This document shows, in pieces, positions 8,433-21,420 of a stretch of 64,000 nucleotides of DNA (position 1 is its first letter; each line of letters begins with the position of its first letter). The stretch is taken from positions 2,501 to 66,500 of the forward strand of contig PQWQ01000030.1 of the NCBI GenBank assembly GCA_002943765.1, read 5' to 3'. The notes beneath the pieces are model-generated. The model did not search any database. It was not told the origin of the DNA and was given only the letters and a program-made list of their open reading frames with translations. The stretch is from Psoroptes ovis (Eukaryota > Arthropoda > Arachnida > Sarcoptiformes > Psoroptidae). The position numbers and the translations under genes are program-made.

Positions 8433-10456
8433 ATGTCACAACCAAACTCTAAAAGAAAAAGTATTCAAAAGTCAAGTATATTTCTGATTGAATTCAATGT
8501 TATTTAATAACTGACCATTATTCATTCATTTCAGATTTACCACAGCAGATTTGGAAGTCTAAAAAATCACGAACAAGAAATCAGATGAAATGGAGACGCC
8601 AACGACAAAGAAATTTAGTGAATGATTTCAATGTCTCAGATTGTTGGTCAACCAGCCCATCGACCACAGCACCAAACTTGAATGATTGTATTGTTTATAA
8701 TGCAAACCAAAGTAATGGCAAATATATTCTCATCACTGATTTGCATTCGACGTATCAGTTGCAGCCAGATCTTTGCGGTTATTTACAATTGATTCCATTC
8801 AATCCTGATTGGTCCATTTATTGTGAAGGCTTTCGGGCAATTGCCGGTGAAATAATGTCCGTATCAACATGTTTCGGTCACAAAATATTTTTAAGTTTCT
8901 TTATTGATCCTGCTTCAAATCAATCAAAAATTAATTTAAATGATTTTGAATTTGTCGGTGAGAATTTATCAAAATTAATCTGTGGCGAGTATGCTCTACT
9001 AAAATATGAACCAATACATAAATCATTGGCCAAATATCGTATTGTATTGGAATATCTGTGCAAATCATCAAATGAAAAAGTAAGACAGATATGTGGCAAA
9101 AAATTATCAACATTCAATGATAAAGCAAATGATTATCAGGATTTTATATCAAAAATTAATGATTGTAATTATAATGAATCATTATCCAGAATAGAGCAAG
9201 TCTACTCAAGGATTAAAATGAAAAATAATGACAAAATATTAATATTTGGCCAATCGAATTGTGGCAAAACAACATTAATCAATTATCTTATCAACAAATA
9301 TTTATGCATCAATCACAATAAAAGTGTCACATATTTGGAATGTGACCCTGGACAGTCAGAATTCACACCATGTGGTATACTTGGTTTAGTGGAAATCAAA
9401 CAAAAAATATCGAATGCATTGGGACATAAATATTTATTCCACCAAAATAATGATTACATCTTCAATGATGACAATAACTTGGTCTCAAAGGCATTCGGCA
9501 CAATAACACCAGCCGCTAACACATTCGAGTATCTGTCATTGATTCGACAATTGGCACGCATCAATGATCAAATGAATCTGAGTGAAAAACGACCATTATT
9601 CATCAACACGATCGGATGGATTGAAGAATTAGGGTTTGAATTACTGATGAATATAATCATCATTCTTAAACCAAGTATTATCATCGGAATCGTTGATGAC
9701 AGTTCTATTTTGAGTAGTCCCATCATGAACACGACATTGGGCGAAATGACTGAACGGTTGAAAAGAAAATTAGACATAAACACTAATCATTTTGACATGT
9801 TTGGATCAAGTGATGAAAGGATTGAATTGTCCAAATATAAATGCCAATTAATGACATTCCCATTCATTTTGAACATGAAGAAAACAATCTTTTCGATTCC
9901 ATATTTACGTCGTGAAATCAATCAATTGCTCTATGTCTGCACAAATCTGTGGCCGCAAATCTCATATAAACCATTCTTTTCGATTGAACCGATCAAGTTT
10001 GAATTAAATGAGAATATCTTTTTCCATTTCATTAATTCCATCGATGCCGCCATGATGCCCAATTCGATTTATCTTCTTTCCAATGTTCAATGGGTTTATT
10101 TATGTCGTTTGGATCATACAAATGAAAATTATCATGCCATCGATTTATTGGACGAAATGAACATTGATGATGCCCAAACGACAACAATCACGAAGCAAAT
10201 GAAGATTAAATTATTACAAGAATTACCAATCAATAATCAGTGTTATGCCTGTGGTATTATGCGCAATGTTGATATGATCAATCATACAATCTACATAACA
10301 CTTTCATCATCTAAAAATATTGATTTGAATTTGATTAATTTGTTGATTATTCCCAATTTAATACCAATACCTTCTGGCCTATTAGCTGAGCAATATTTAT
10401 ACCAAGATTCTAATCAATTACCTTATTCATTCATCAAAATGATTGATAAAAAATGA
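8433..10456 (+). CDS. NOL9: Polynucleotide 5'-hydroxyl kinase NOL9/Grc3
   Basis: Two exons, 8433-8460 and 8535-10456, give 649 residues. The short first exon (MSQPNSKRK) is basic and joins in phase through a 74-bp intron ending TTTCAG. The P-loop GQSNCGKTT lies at about 248-256, followed by LECDPGQSEFTP at about 278-289, the Clp1/Grc3-type kinase signature. NOL9 phosphorylates RNA 5'-hydroxyl ends in the nucleolus and works with LAS1L in ITS2 removal during 60S ribosome maturation. Human NOL9 is ~700 residues, so this copy is near full length. A downstream in-frame ATG at 8585 would drop the basic start; I prefer 8433 because the spliced frame is open and positively charged like a nucleolar signal. 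It is divergent from cornichon. Confidence 0.92.
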
Positions 10457-12897
10457 ATTATTATTTCAATTAATAACTTTTACTTTGTCCATGGTAAGGG
10501 TCTGATGATTGCTTCTATCATTACCAGTCATGCTGCTGAACTAACACTGCCAAATAGAAAAAATAACCTGAATAAACATGTAAACATGGATTGCCATGGT
10601 GATTCTTAACATTTGACTGAACAAATAAACAAATTAAATTCTCGTTTTACTGGTTATTTGCGAGTATGACTGATTGTGCTTTAATTCAAATACTTGATAT
10701 TCTCAATAATGTTTGCTGTTTGACTCTGATTTTTGATGATGATGATCAAGTTAGTTATCTTTTCTTATAATTTTTGCAGTCTGTTCCTGCTTGATTAAGT
10801 GTTTGATGGATGAATAAAAACAAACCAATTCAAGTTTTCTCTAAAATTCACTTCTCACAATTTCATTCATTTCCATCCTTTTTTGCCGTTAGTCGTGCGA
10901 AAAACGGAAAAATTGCGGAAAAACAGTTTTTGTCAGTAAAACGATAAAATCTCATCCTTTCGGTACATTCTTAAGTATTGGCTTAGGAAATGAAATCAAT
11001 TCAAATTGGCATGCGCTTCGCTGTTAAAACAATTATTTTATCATCTTTTTCTTCGAATCAAAACTAACTTGGTCTAACGGTTATGCTTGTTTGAGTTCGG
11101 CAAATGTAGATTAATGGTAAATATATAGAACTATAGCTGTTTACCATCGAAAATGCACATCGGGCGCTATAAGACGTTGGCGTTGTTGTTTGTTTGTTTA
11201 CGAATATGAATATATTGCACATTCGGATGATAATTTAGCCCAAATAATGACGTTCTCGCCTTGATCATCATGTTCATTTGCCACTATCATTTGTTTATCA
11301 TCAAGAATATTCTTACAGCTTTAGGACGTTGGATTATGATTGTTATGATTATCATCATCATTATTTGTATTCATCACTCGATTGTGAATATTTTTGCTGC
11401 TGATCACAACAGAATCGGTTCAAGTTTTCAAATAATTCCCATTTTCAGTCGGTCATCAAAATGTTGAACATGTTTTAATTAATTTGTGCCATTTTTCTGT
11501 TTCAAACAATTAATTAATGTGTCTGTTTCATTCCGACCATTTCAACAACCACAATACGATCCGAGATGGAAAAAGGTCTGAGCAACACATTTTACTTGTA
11601 TCATTCAAATTCCGGCAATGTTTGTAGTGGCTTCGACTGAATCAAATGAATCATATTGCGCTTGTTCGAGACTATTGAAATGGTTCCAAAAGCATTTCTA
11701 CGATCCAAATGCAGAATTTGTCTCCTTTGGTTTGTTCGATGACTGCCACACCATTCTATATAAATCAATGATATCATTAATGACGCTTGAAATTCTCTTC
11801 ATTCAATACTCAACTCAACAAAAATAATTAAAATCAACAATAAACAATTCAATGATTAAGTCAATTAAATTCAATATGAACTTGTTTTGATTATGATTAA
11901 TATCATCAATAATCATTATTTAATTCACATCAATCTCTTTGATTTGATCGTCGAACCGAATTTGATTTTCGATCATCTTATATTTTTCCAAAGTTTTTAA
12001 TCTGAATCATTCGTTATGATCAGTGCTGAATCTTGTTCTCACCAAATAATCGATCACAGATTCATATGGCCCACACAAGTCAATTCTCGATTATTAACGA
12101 ATAAATTAATTAATCAACTTTATTAATATGAAATAATATCATCGACATTCATCACAAAATAATGATCTGATAGGCATAGGCGTCTACCATTAAGGCATAA
12201 TCAATTGTGTTTTCACTGAAATCGACCATATTCATATCATTTAAATATCGAATCAGTCATTAAAGAATATGTTTGTTTATGAATTAATTTTAATTTCATG
12301 CAAACTTTATTCTTGTTTTGATCATCATTCACCAAAATGACAAACTATTTCAAATGTCTTTGTTTTATTATTTAGAATTGGGTTATCATTCATTTTTTAA
12401 TATAAACACAAATATAAATGTAAACTGATTGTTATTTTCAATTCAAATTTGTTATGTTTTACTAATTGCCTGCTGTGTATTTGCGTGTTTGGTTTTCTAG
12501 TCTTAGAAGCTCATCAATTGATTGTCTTTATATTAATTTCAATTTAAATTTAAACATTAATTTGTCGATATTCCAAGCCAAACCAATTTGAATCATTTGA
12601 AATTAATTACAGAATCTAAATTCAACCAATCAATCATTTGTCTTGTTTCCAAAACATTTATTCATTCGAATAAACTAATTCATTTGTTCAATTTGATCGT
12701 CAGTGCAAAATGTTTGAATTAACAATGTATCACGTTCATTCAGCATGATTAAACTCATTTAATTGATTCAATTAATTCAATTGCCATCCATTTCAAATAA
12801 TCAAATACATTCAAATCAAATTTACATCAAATCAACATTTATCCACATCTAAAAATTGCAAATTTGTTAGTATTATTTCGGTGAACAATCAAACACA
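10457..12897. other. Long intergenic/5' region before TTBK
   Basis: There is no convincing gene in 2.4 kb. It probably holds the TTBK promoter and 5' UTR exons. A 69-residue frame at 11618-11827 ends near an AATAAA but matches no family I know. At 12165-12215 a piece reading GATCTGATAGGCATAGGCGTCT resembles a decayed 61-bp satellite monomer. Short GC-richer patches occur at about 10885-10970 and 11050-11180. Confidence 0.5.
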
Positions 12898-15800
12898 ATG
12901 GATACTAATCAACCAGCAGCAAATCAACAACAGCAGCAACAACAACAACACCAGTCACTTTTATCACCTGGACATGTTGTCAAAGAAAGATGGCGTGTAA
13001 TCAAGCGAATTGGCGGCGGTGGTTTTGGTGAAATATTTGAATGCTTAGACTTACAAACCAATCAACATGTTGCATTGAAAGTAGAATCGACAAGACAACA
13101 GAAACAGGTTAGTGTTACACATAAATAATTAAAATAATTAATATGAATATAATCAAATTAGAATCAATATCAAATTTCAAACCAATGAAATAGCATTGAT
13201 TATCAATCATCTCATTCGATAAACATATTTATGTCAATTTGTTTTGATTCAATTAAATAATGTTTTCGTTTAGATTCACTGATTCAAACAAACAAAATTA
13301 GTTTTGTTCACTTTGAATGACAATGAATGATGATGATATTATCATATTCCTCCTCATTCAAACATCATCAAAAAGAGGAAAACCATGTGAGAATATTTTT
13401 GATGCAAAACTATTCTAAACGAAAACAATTTATTTTTAAATTCACAAATAAACATCTTTTTATTTGTGTCTTCGCTCTAAGATTGCCTCTTTAAATATTC
13501 TTGGCTTCAGATTTGATCATTTGCCATTTCTATGTTTGATTCTTTAATTATTGTCATTAATTTCAAATAAATAACTAAATTCTTTAAATGGAAAAAAGGA
13601 TTAGGCACAGTTATAATGATTAATATGATTTTATTAATATCAAATTTACTCTCATTTCAAGGTACTAAAAATGGAAGTTGCCGTTTTGAAGAAATTACAA
13701 AACACATCGGCCAATGTGTGCCGTTTTATTGGTTGTGGACGAAATGAACGTTTTAATTATTGTGTCATGTCGATGCTGGGCAAAAATTTAGCCGAATTAA
13801 GACGTTCAGTCGTACAAATCAATCAAAAGCCAGCATTCAGTCTTTCAACAGCTCTTCGTTTGTGTCAACAAATATTGCAATCAATCCAAGCTATTCATTC
13901 GATCGGATTTTTACATCGTGATAGTATGTCTCACTGATTATCACTTTAAACAATTATTCTCATTCTTTCTTTTTTTATTTGTTTGTTTCACAATTAATTT
14001 CATCTAAAATCAATTGACACACACACCTTGATTGAATCAATATTTGAATGTAGTCAAACCTTCAAATTTCGCAATGGGACGCAGTGAAACAAATTCCAAA
14101 AAAGTTTATATGCTTGATTTCGGTCTCGCCCGACAATATGTCATATCTAGCACCAATGAAGTCAGACCGCCTAGAATTGCAGCAGGTATTTTCATTGTTT
14201 CTATTCCCATTTTTAATTCTTCTCAAATTCTCTCGGATCATCGGATCCATTCTGCCCGCACCTATTATTAATATAAATAATAACTTTCACAGAATTTTAA
14301 TCATTTTTTCAAATTTCATATTTTTCCTCATCTTTTTTTCCTGTTTTTGTCATGTTTGCCATTATTTATGTATCATCATCAAATATTGATTCATAGGTTT
14401 CAGAGGAACTGTTAGATATGCGTAAGTCCATTTTAAATTTATTTTCATATTTCTTAATCCTATTGTTTATCATTCAAATCATCCAAATGTCAAATATTCA
14501 AAATGTGGATGTTCTCAATAATATCAAATAACAGCTCGATTAATGCACATAAAAACAAAGAAATGGGCAGACACGATGATTTATGGTCACTTTTCTATGT
14601 GCTCATCGAAATGGTCAATGGTTCGCTACCTTGGCGTAAAATCAAGGACAAAGATTCAGTTGGCCTCATGAAATCCACTTTTGACCATCGTTTGTTGTTG
14701 AAACATTTACCTCAAGATTTCAAACAATTTCTAGAACATATTGAATCATTGACCTATACGGATACACCCAACTATCAATTATTGTAAGTGTTTGATTTGC
14801 CTGAAATTATTAGAATCATTCAAATCCTTTAATTAATGTAATTACTGTGATAGAAATCAAATATTTGAACGGAGCATCAAAAGAAGAAATATCCGACCTG
14901 AAGATCCATATGATTGGGAAATGATTAGTCATAATCGTGACATGAACAACGAAAATGAAATATCTGTCGGATATTATTCGGATAATAACAACAAAGCTAA
15001 AAATAATTTCAACACAACCAAAAACACTGAACGTGCGAATGATATCGTCAATTTAGCCAATGCATCCAATGTTTTGGCAACATCAACTGGCAATTATGTG
15101 GTCAATCATAACAACAGCAACAATAACAACACAAATAATAACAACAATAATGCAGATGAAGCCATAAACAATAAATCTTTGACTAATAAAATAAATAATC
15201 TCAACATTGGCACCACAATCACCAACAAAGATGTTAGTCTAGTCACACAAATGAATGCCTGTGCTGATGATCTTTCATTGAAACCAAACACTACCGGTGA
15301 TATGGACAATAAGCGTAACATAACCCAATACTGCGTTTCGTAAGTATTTCAAATGCTTCAAAATCAAAACCAATTAATCAATTTTTGATTCATTCACCAG
15401 TAATATGTGGGAAAAAAGTGTGGCCAATGATGATCAAGAATGCAACGAACAAGATCAAGATGATCAATGTGATGAACAACAACAACAGCCAGCAGCACAA
15501 ACAGAAACTCATAAAAAACCAAGTTCATCATCTTGTGGTGAATTAATGATGCAAAGGCATTCATCATCGCTAACCAATGATAATGATGAGGCTGATTTGC
15601 CGCAACACAAACAATCGACTTCATCCTCAAACATTCATAATCAATCGCAGCCAAAAAGAATGTCATCAATTCTTTATTATGATAATGGTGCAGCTGCAAT
15701 GACAACAACCACCACGACAAGTAGACAAATTATGAATAATCAAAGATCATCATCAATCATCAATTCGTATGGTCATAATACTAATGAAATGGCTCATAAA

Positions 15801-17903
15801 ATGATTGGTTCGCAATCGTTGAATGTTGATCATCAGGTGAATGATGACAAGAAGAAATTAGCAGATAAAAAAGATGAAGCACAAAATTTGGCTCAACAAA
15901 TGGTTAATAAAATGATTGATTCTCAGTCATATATGGTGGATCAAGATGATAGTGATAATCGTAGAATATTAGTCGCAAACAAAAGTGATGATACCATTAA
16001 TCGTTTGCCTTATAATGATAATATTCGCTCTAATCAAAATCATAATAATTATTCTAAAAATGGCTTCAATCATCATGATGCTAATGACTGCTACATTGAC
16101 CATTTACAAGCTGATAATCCTCAAGATTATCCGGACATTTCATCAATGAAACCCTCCAACACCTATCCAATAATCAAGGATTTAAACAAACTTCGATCAA
16201 TGAGTTTGCCGTCGATGGTTGTGGGCGCCAATGTCAACGATGAGGATGATGAAGAGAAAGACAATGAAATGGATGCCAATATGATGGATTATGATAAATC
16301 TGATAAAAAATATGATGACGATGATCATAATGCTGGAAGTGGGACTGGTGGTGGTTACAGTTCCAATGATAATTATGCCTCATTCTATCAACATCATCAT
16401 CAACAACAGCATCATTTTGGCTATCAACAACATCGACAATCATCACCATACTGTCACAAAGCACAATTCCATGAGGAGAGTCCATCAAAAAATGAAAGCA
16501 AAAGTAATGAAGTCACCTTAAGTTATCATCAATCACAGAATCATACCCCAATCATTTATGTGCAAAGACAACGAATCAAAACTTTGTCGGACAGCAAAGA
16601 ATCATCAACATCCACCATGTCCTCACAGAATCATCATGCGCAAACCAGTAGAAATTCAAGCAGCGAATCCAATATTAATAATATTAATAATAATGAAGTC
16701 GAATCAATCAAAAATTTCATTTCTGAACAAGATGAAGAAGAAGAAGATGAAGACGAAGAGGAGGAAGAAGATGAAGAAGAAGAATCGGTGAAACTGCAAA
16801 AATTACCTTCACCACCGACCGCACAGCATCGAATTCTAATAAAGTCAAATGATAACATAATTAAACATATCGCAGAAAGTAAAAAAGAAAACGAAATGGC
16901 AGTCAGTAATGATCTTAGATCGGAAGCAGCTGACCACAAGGATAATGCAGATGGTGAGAGTGATGATGAAGATGATGAAACCAAAGTAAAAGTAGTTTTG
17001 ACAGTTAAACATAATGTCATCATCAACCATCGTCATCATAATCGTGATCCACAAAAACAGCAACAATTACGAAGATCATGGATCGATACGACTGATGAGG
17101 TGAATGGAAATGTTATTTCAATGAAAACTCTTGATGTGGCCAACACATGCAATAATTCTAATCATAACAATAATCCAAACTGGACATATGCATCCAATGG
17201 TAATGTTGTGTCACATGCAAACCTTGTCATTAGGCAACCCAAAACCGATACTAGCCATATCAATGTCAACACAAACATGTCATCTCAAACAAATAATTGT
17301 GATCAATTCAATAGAAATAATCCAAACAGTTATATTGGCCATTTAAGCAATGATGATAATAATCAAATTGAAAGCAGAGATGATGATAATGTTCCATTTT
17401 TGACGTCAAATCGATCATACCTGATGTCATCATCATCAACATCGTCCATTAAATATCAATCAAACGACAAATCAAGCAGTCAGTCAAGCATTCATAATCA
17501 ACAACGACGATTATCAACTTCTAAATATGAAGATTGTCTCAGTTATCAGCAGTCATTGATTCAGCAGCAAAAATCAAGTGATAATCATCGAGTGTCTCAA
17601 AGTAGTAACAATTCATTGGCAAGTAATTCGACAAGTTCATCATCATCATCGACAACCACCAATTATTCAGTGAATGACAATGCTGATTATTACAACAAAA
17701 CAACTGTGCCTACCATTGATTTAGGTGCTACCAAATATTGTAATACCAAAATTAGTAAACCAATTACGAACATTAGTCAACGTGATATTAATAATGATGA
17801 TCATAACACTGATAGTCAGGTGGTAATCGATACACCAACCGGTACGCCACCACCTTTAGTCGAAGTTGTTTCAGTGAGACGCAAACGTTTCTTCATCAAA
17901 TAA
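12898..17903 (+). CDS. TTBK: Tau-tubulin kinase / Asator-type Ser/Thr kinase
   Basis: Seven exons with matching phases: 12898-13107, 13662-13923, 14054-14185, 14397-14421 (25 bp), 14535-14783, 14854-15339 and 15401-17903. They give 1288 residues, close to Drosophila Asator and human TTBK1. The N-terminal kinase domain (~32-300) is of the CK1 superfamily: glycine loop GGGGFGEIFE, ATP lysine in VALKVE (K61), HRDIKPSNFA (~155-164), DFG (179-181), and GFRGTVRYASINAH with EMGRHDDLWS. All catalytic residues are present. TTBKs phosphorylate tau and tubulin, act in ciliogenesis, and Asator associates with the mitotic spindle. The ~990-residue tail is low complexity (Asn, Asp, Ser, His, Gln) with an acidic Asp/Glu run at about residues 850-870. 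It ends with the basic VRRKRFFIK. AATAAA repeats near 18211 are likely poly(A) signals. Confidence 0.95.
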
Positions 17904-18487
17904 TTTCTCAAACAACCACTAATTGATTCATTCATTTTGTGCTTATGCGGCCAAAAATAATCACCAACTGATTGATCATTCATTCACCTTTCATCAAACT
18001 GTTCAAGAGTGGATACCATTCATTCAATTAAACTTTTAATCAATTTGTTTGCATTCTCTTTTCATTTGTCTGTTTCAATCATATTTAAACATAAACATAA
18101 TCTCAATTCACAATTACACAAACACTAATACATAAAGGCAATTCTAACTAATTAATTAAAACACGAGTCAATATGGTTTGTCGAATGGCGTTTTGAATAT
18201 GAATTTTGTAAATAAATAAATAAATGATAACCATTTGAATTGAAAATAATAATAAAATAATCATTTTATTTATTTTTCAACCAATCATTTATCTTATCAA
18301 ATCCGTTTTCACTCGTCTTCTAATCACAAAGTAATTCAACATTAATTCACAGCCCATCCAATGATATGACATTGATTTATACATTTTCAATTCGTCAATC
18401 ATTCTCCTAATAATAATCAATGATAACACTCTTAACAAATCGAAAACAACCAAACATTTTAAAGACATCATTCATCAATCGGTAAAA
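17904..18487. other. TTBK 3' UTR and SLC24-like upstream region
   Basis: AT-rich with overlapping AATAAA signals at 18211-18230. No exon is recognised. The next gene in the same orientation starts at 18488. Confidence 0.6.
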
Positions 18488-20065
18488 ATGCGTCGGGTCA
18501 TAATGAACTCATTAATTTGTGTAATTATTTGTTCATTGGTCATTTTGGCTAATTGTTCTGACAAAAATGAAACAACAACCATTCAAACCACAACACGAAT
18601 TTTATCTGTTGATGAACTGGTTGATCAAATAATCAAAAATCAAACAAACGTAACAAACCTTCGAGACAATCGGGATAATTCGACCGACACTGATTCAAAT
18701 CCTGACCTAATAAATGTGTTAAGCTTTTTGCCACCAGATTTTATGAATTACCATCTACGCCGAAACGGAGGATATATTGTGCATATAATCATATTCGCTT
18801 ATCTTTGTTTGCTTTTAACTTTGGTGATTGATTCATATTTTGTGCCATCACTTCAATTATTCAGCATTGTTTATGGTTTGTCGCCAAATATTGTTGGATC
18901 AACGTTGATGGTTTTAGGCACATCTTTGCCTGAACTATTGACATCTATCATTTCGGCGTTTGTCGGTGGCAAATCTATTGGCACTGGAGCAATTGTCGTA
19001 TCGAGTTTATTTAATTTATTGGCCATTCCCGGCATCGCTGGCCTTATCATATTGAAACCACGAACATTTACATTCATCAATATTAATGCATGGCCAGTTA
19101 GACGTGAAATTGTGTTTTATTCGATCACGATCGTCATATTCATTTTAAGCATCAAAGATGATTCAATCGATTGCATTGAATCGTTAGTATTCATTTTCAT
19201 TTATGCAGTTTATATGTTGTGTCTGTATTTATGGTCCAATTTCGAAATCATTCAAAGGCAACAAGTTCGCCGCAGATTTTTTCGCTCAAGTACACGTCCA
19301 TGGCTTAAATATTCGCATTACTTGCAACAATCAAAAATCGATATGAAGCCAGCTATGAAAAAAATTACCATTCCTAACTCGTCACAGCAGCAGCAATCAA
19401 CATCAACTGGCACAAGCAAACAAAACAATGACAATTCATTATCGACCACTGTTTATCATGGAACATTTCCAACTGACAAATACATCAGATCTTTGTTATC
19501 ACCATTCCGATGGATACTTTCAGTGACAGTGCCATATGCAAGTCAACGATCATTCATCTTTACATATATTCTGTCAAGCATTTGGATCGTAGTGATTACA
19601 TATTTTCTTATGTGGATGACATCAATCATCACTGAGACCATACATTTCACACATTCTAGTTCAGTGTTGACCATGCTGGCTCTGGGAAACATCACCAAAA
19701 TGATATCATCAATAATTGTCATCAGAAAAATAAATTTAGTTGATATGGCCATCTGTCATGTGATCGGTTCAAACATATTCAACATTCTAATTTGTATGGG
19801 TTTACCTTGGTTTTTGAAAATTTTCATCCTCACAGTGACCGAAGGTTCAACATTGGAAAAATTACAAGCCTACACCATCGATGTGGATTATCGTCTTTTT
19901 GAATATGTGGCAATCACATTGACCATTCTATTATTGATATTCATCTCCATATTCTACTTAAGTAATTGGAAATTGTCAATCAAATCCAGTTATTCATTTA
20001 CCATCATTTATATACTTTTTCTCATTTGTTTGCTCATATTTGACCAATATATTTCAATTGTTTAA
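18488..20065 (+). CDS. Divergent SLC24-type Na+/Ca2+ (K+) exchanger-like protein
   Basis: A 525-residue intronless reading frame. It begins with a signal-like hydrophobic stretch (~8-22) and an extracellular-type Asn/Thr-rich segment, then two blocks of about five membrane spans joined by a Gln/Ser/Thr-rich loop (~255-335). This is the layout of NCKX/SLC24 exchangers, which move Ca2+ (with K+) against Na+. The first alpha repeat keeps GTSLPELLTS (~144-153) and VVSSLFNLL. The second is degenerate: where NCKX proteins have GTSIPD and GSNIFD, this has LGNITKM (~399-405) and GSNIFN (427-432). Two acidic residues central to ion binding are therefore Lys and Asn. Transport may be altered or lost. 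Family assignment is firm; substrate is not. It converges on the receptor gene, 131 bp between stops. Confidence 0.85.
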   Translation: MRRVIMNSLICVIICSLVILANCSDKNETTTIQTTTRILSVDELVDQIIKNQTNVTNLRDNRDNSTDTDSNPDLINVLSFLPPDFMNYHLRRNGGYIVHIIIFAYLCLLLTLVIDSYFVPSLQLFSIVYGLSPNIVGSTLMVLGTSLPELLTSIISAFVGGKSIGTGAIVVSSLFNLLAIPGIAGLIILKPRTFTFININAWPVRREIVFYSITIVIFILSIKDDSIDCIESLVFIFIYAVYMLCLYLWSNFEIIQRQQVRRRFFRSSTRPWLKYSHYLQQSKIDMKPAMKKITIPNSSQQQQSTSTGTSKQNNDNSLSTTVYHGTFPTDKYIRSLLSPFRWILSVTVPYASQRSFIFTYILSSIWIVVITYFLMWMTSIITETIHFTHSSSVLTMLALGNITKMISSIIVIRKINLVDMAICHVIGSNIFNILICMGLPWFLKIFILTVTEGSTLEKLQAYTIDVDYRLFEYVAITLTILLLIFISIFYLSNWKLSIKSSYSFTIIYILFLICLLIFDQYISIV

Positions 20066-20196
20066 CAATTAAATTAATTTTCATTTATTATTAATCTTTA
20101 GGGAAAATATTTGAGGTATTCAAGGATTATTTATGAGAATGATTGCATTTTTCGTTGAAAATAATATTAATCAATATTAAAATGATTGATTGTTAT

Positions 20197-21420
20197 TCAG
20201 AGATCGAATAATTCGACAAATAATTGTCCAGCATTTTGTGGATTTAAATCCATGTAAATGCGCACAATATCTTCACTTAAATGATACAATTCTTCCAGTC
20301 TATGCATCAGTGTAATGAATGATGATTTCGCAGCACACGAATTACCTTCATGTTTTACTTGCAAATAACGACGCAGTAAATAACAATAATTCAGAAATTC
20401 TTCACTATTTTCAATCAAGAAAAAATCAATTAATCATTTGATTGATTATGTTTTTAAGAGATGCTTACTGAATAACATCAGTGGCTGATACGGCTGCTCT
20501 TGATGGTCGAAATAGAATGATGACTGTCAACTTTAAAGAAGAAAAAATGTCAAAATAATTAAAATCAAATCCAAAGAAAAACATACCAAATCAGCAATAA
20601 TGTTATCATTTCTAAATTCTGATTGATATTTGATTGCAAATTCTTTATGCGAAAGAAAATTGATTTGAGCAGCAGTCAATATTTCCATCGAAACCAATGA
20701 AAGACCTTTATTTTGATCGTCAATAAAATACCAGAAATTATTCTCCACGTTGAAATTGTTGGTTGCACGAATACAAAACATTTCAATGATTGAACTCTTT
20801 AATAATGCAATCTTGTCTAATTGAGACAAACGATTGAATGAAGACAATTTGTTTGACATTTGAATCAGTCTTCGTATGGCGGCTTCAGTTACTTGCACTG
20901 CATCAGTTAAATGATGTGTATTTGTGTTGACTATTTGTTCATATGGATTACGAAGAAGCAAACATGCTTTCTTCAATTCTTCTAATCGAGCATTTTCAAG
21001 TGGATAAAATGTTTTACTTTTTTCAATCTCCATAAATTCTCTGTAACCAGGCATACGCTTCGATGATGATTGTTCTTGTCGTTCTGCTTGATTGTTGATC
21101 AGAGACTCAAACACTTGTTTGCGTAATGGAATATCACAAAGGTTCATTTTCGATACGGAAAATATGATCGATTCCTTTATTTGCTTCGATTCTTTCTTCA
21201 AATTATCCAACGAAGAATTCAAACCTGCACTCGGTGAATTTGATTCACTCATATTTTTTTGTGAATATGCACTACTGGCACCGATCGATGCTGTTGGTGA
21301 ATTACTGTTCGTATGCGGTGTTGTTGTCGATGACAATGGTGATGATGATTCAATTGAATTGTCACAATCATCATCATTATGATCATTCGATCTTCTATTA
21401 TTTATTTCGCTATTCTCCAT
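20197..21420 (-). CDS. Nuclear receptor ligand-binding-domain protein without a visible DNA-binding domain
   Basis: Three exons, 20587-21420, 20469-20530 and 20197-20404, join in phase to 367 residues. The last ~230 residues form a nuclear-receptor ligand-binding domain: LSQLDKIALLKSSIIEMFCIRA followed by FWYF, then LLTVIILFRPSRAAV at the exon 1-2 join, and FLNYCYLLRRYLQ. The pattern is closest, from memory, to the NR1I/NR1J (VDR/HR96-like) group. The first ~130 residues are Ser/Asn/Asp-rich. No Cys4 zinc-finger module is present, and none is seen in the 640 bp upstream. It may be a true DBD-less receptor, as in NR0, or the DBD exons could lie farther away across the FAM32A gene, which is unlikely. 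A canonical AF-2 helix is weak (FVELFDL at the end). Confidence 0.85.

Noticed and set aside
10490..10560. Possible C/D-box snoRNA (TGATGAT and CTGA words)
   Set aside because: The spacing between the boxes is too short, there is no terminal stem and no host intron.
11618..11827. 69-residue frame before TTBK ending near an AATAAA
   Set aside because: It has a Cys/Trp-containing sequence that looks slightly protein-like, but I recognise no family and no intron borders tie it to a neighbour. Kept only as a note.
16634..17026. 130-residue Ser-rich minus-strand frame
   Set aside because: It is the antisense shadow of the acidic and Asn-rich part of the TTBK coding exon.
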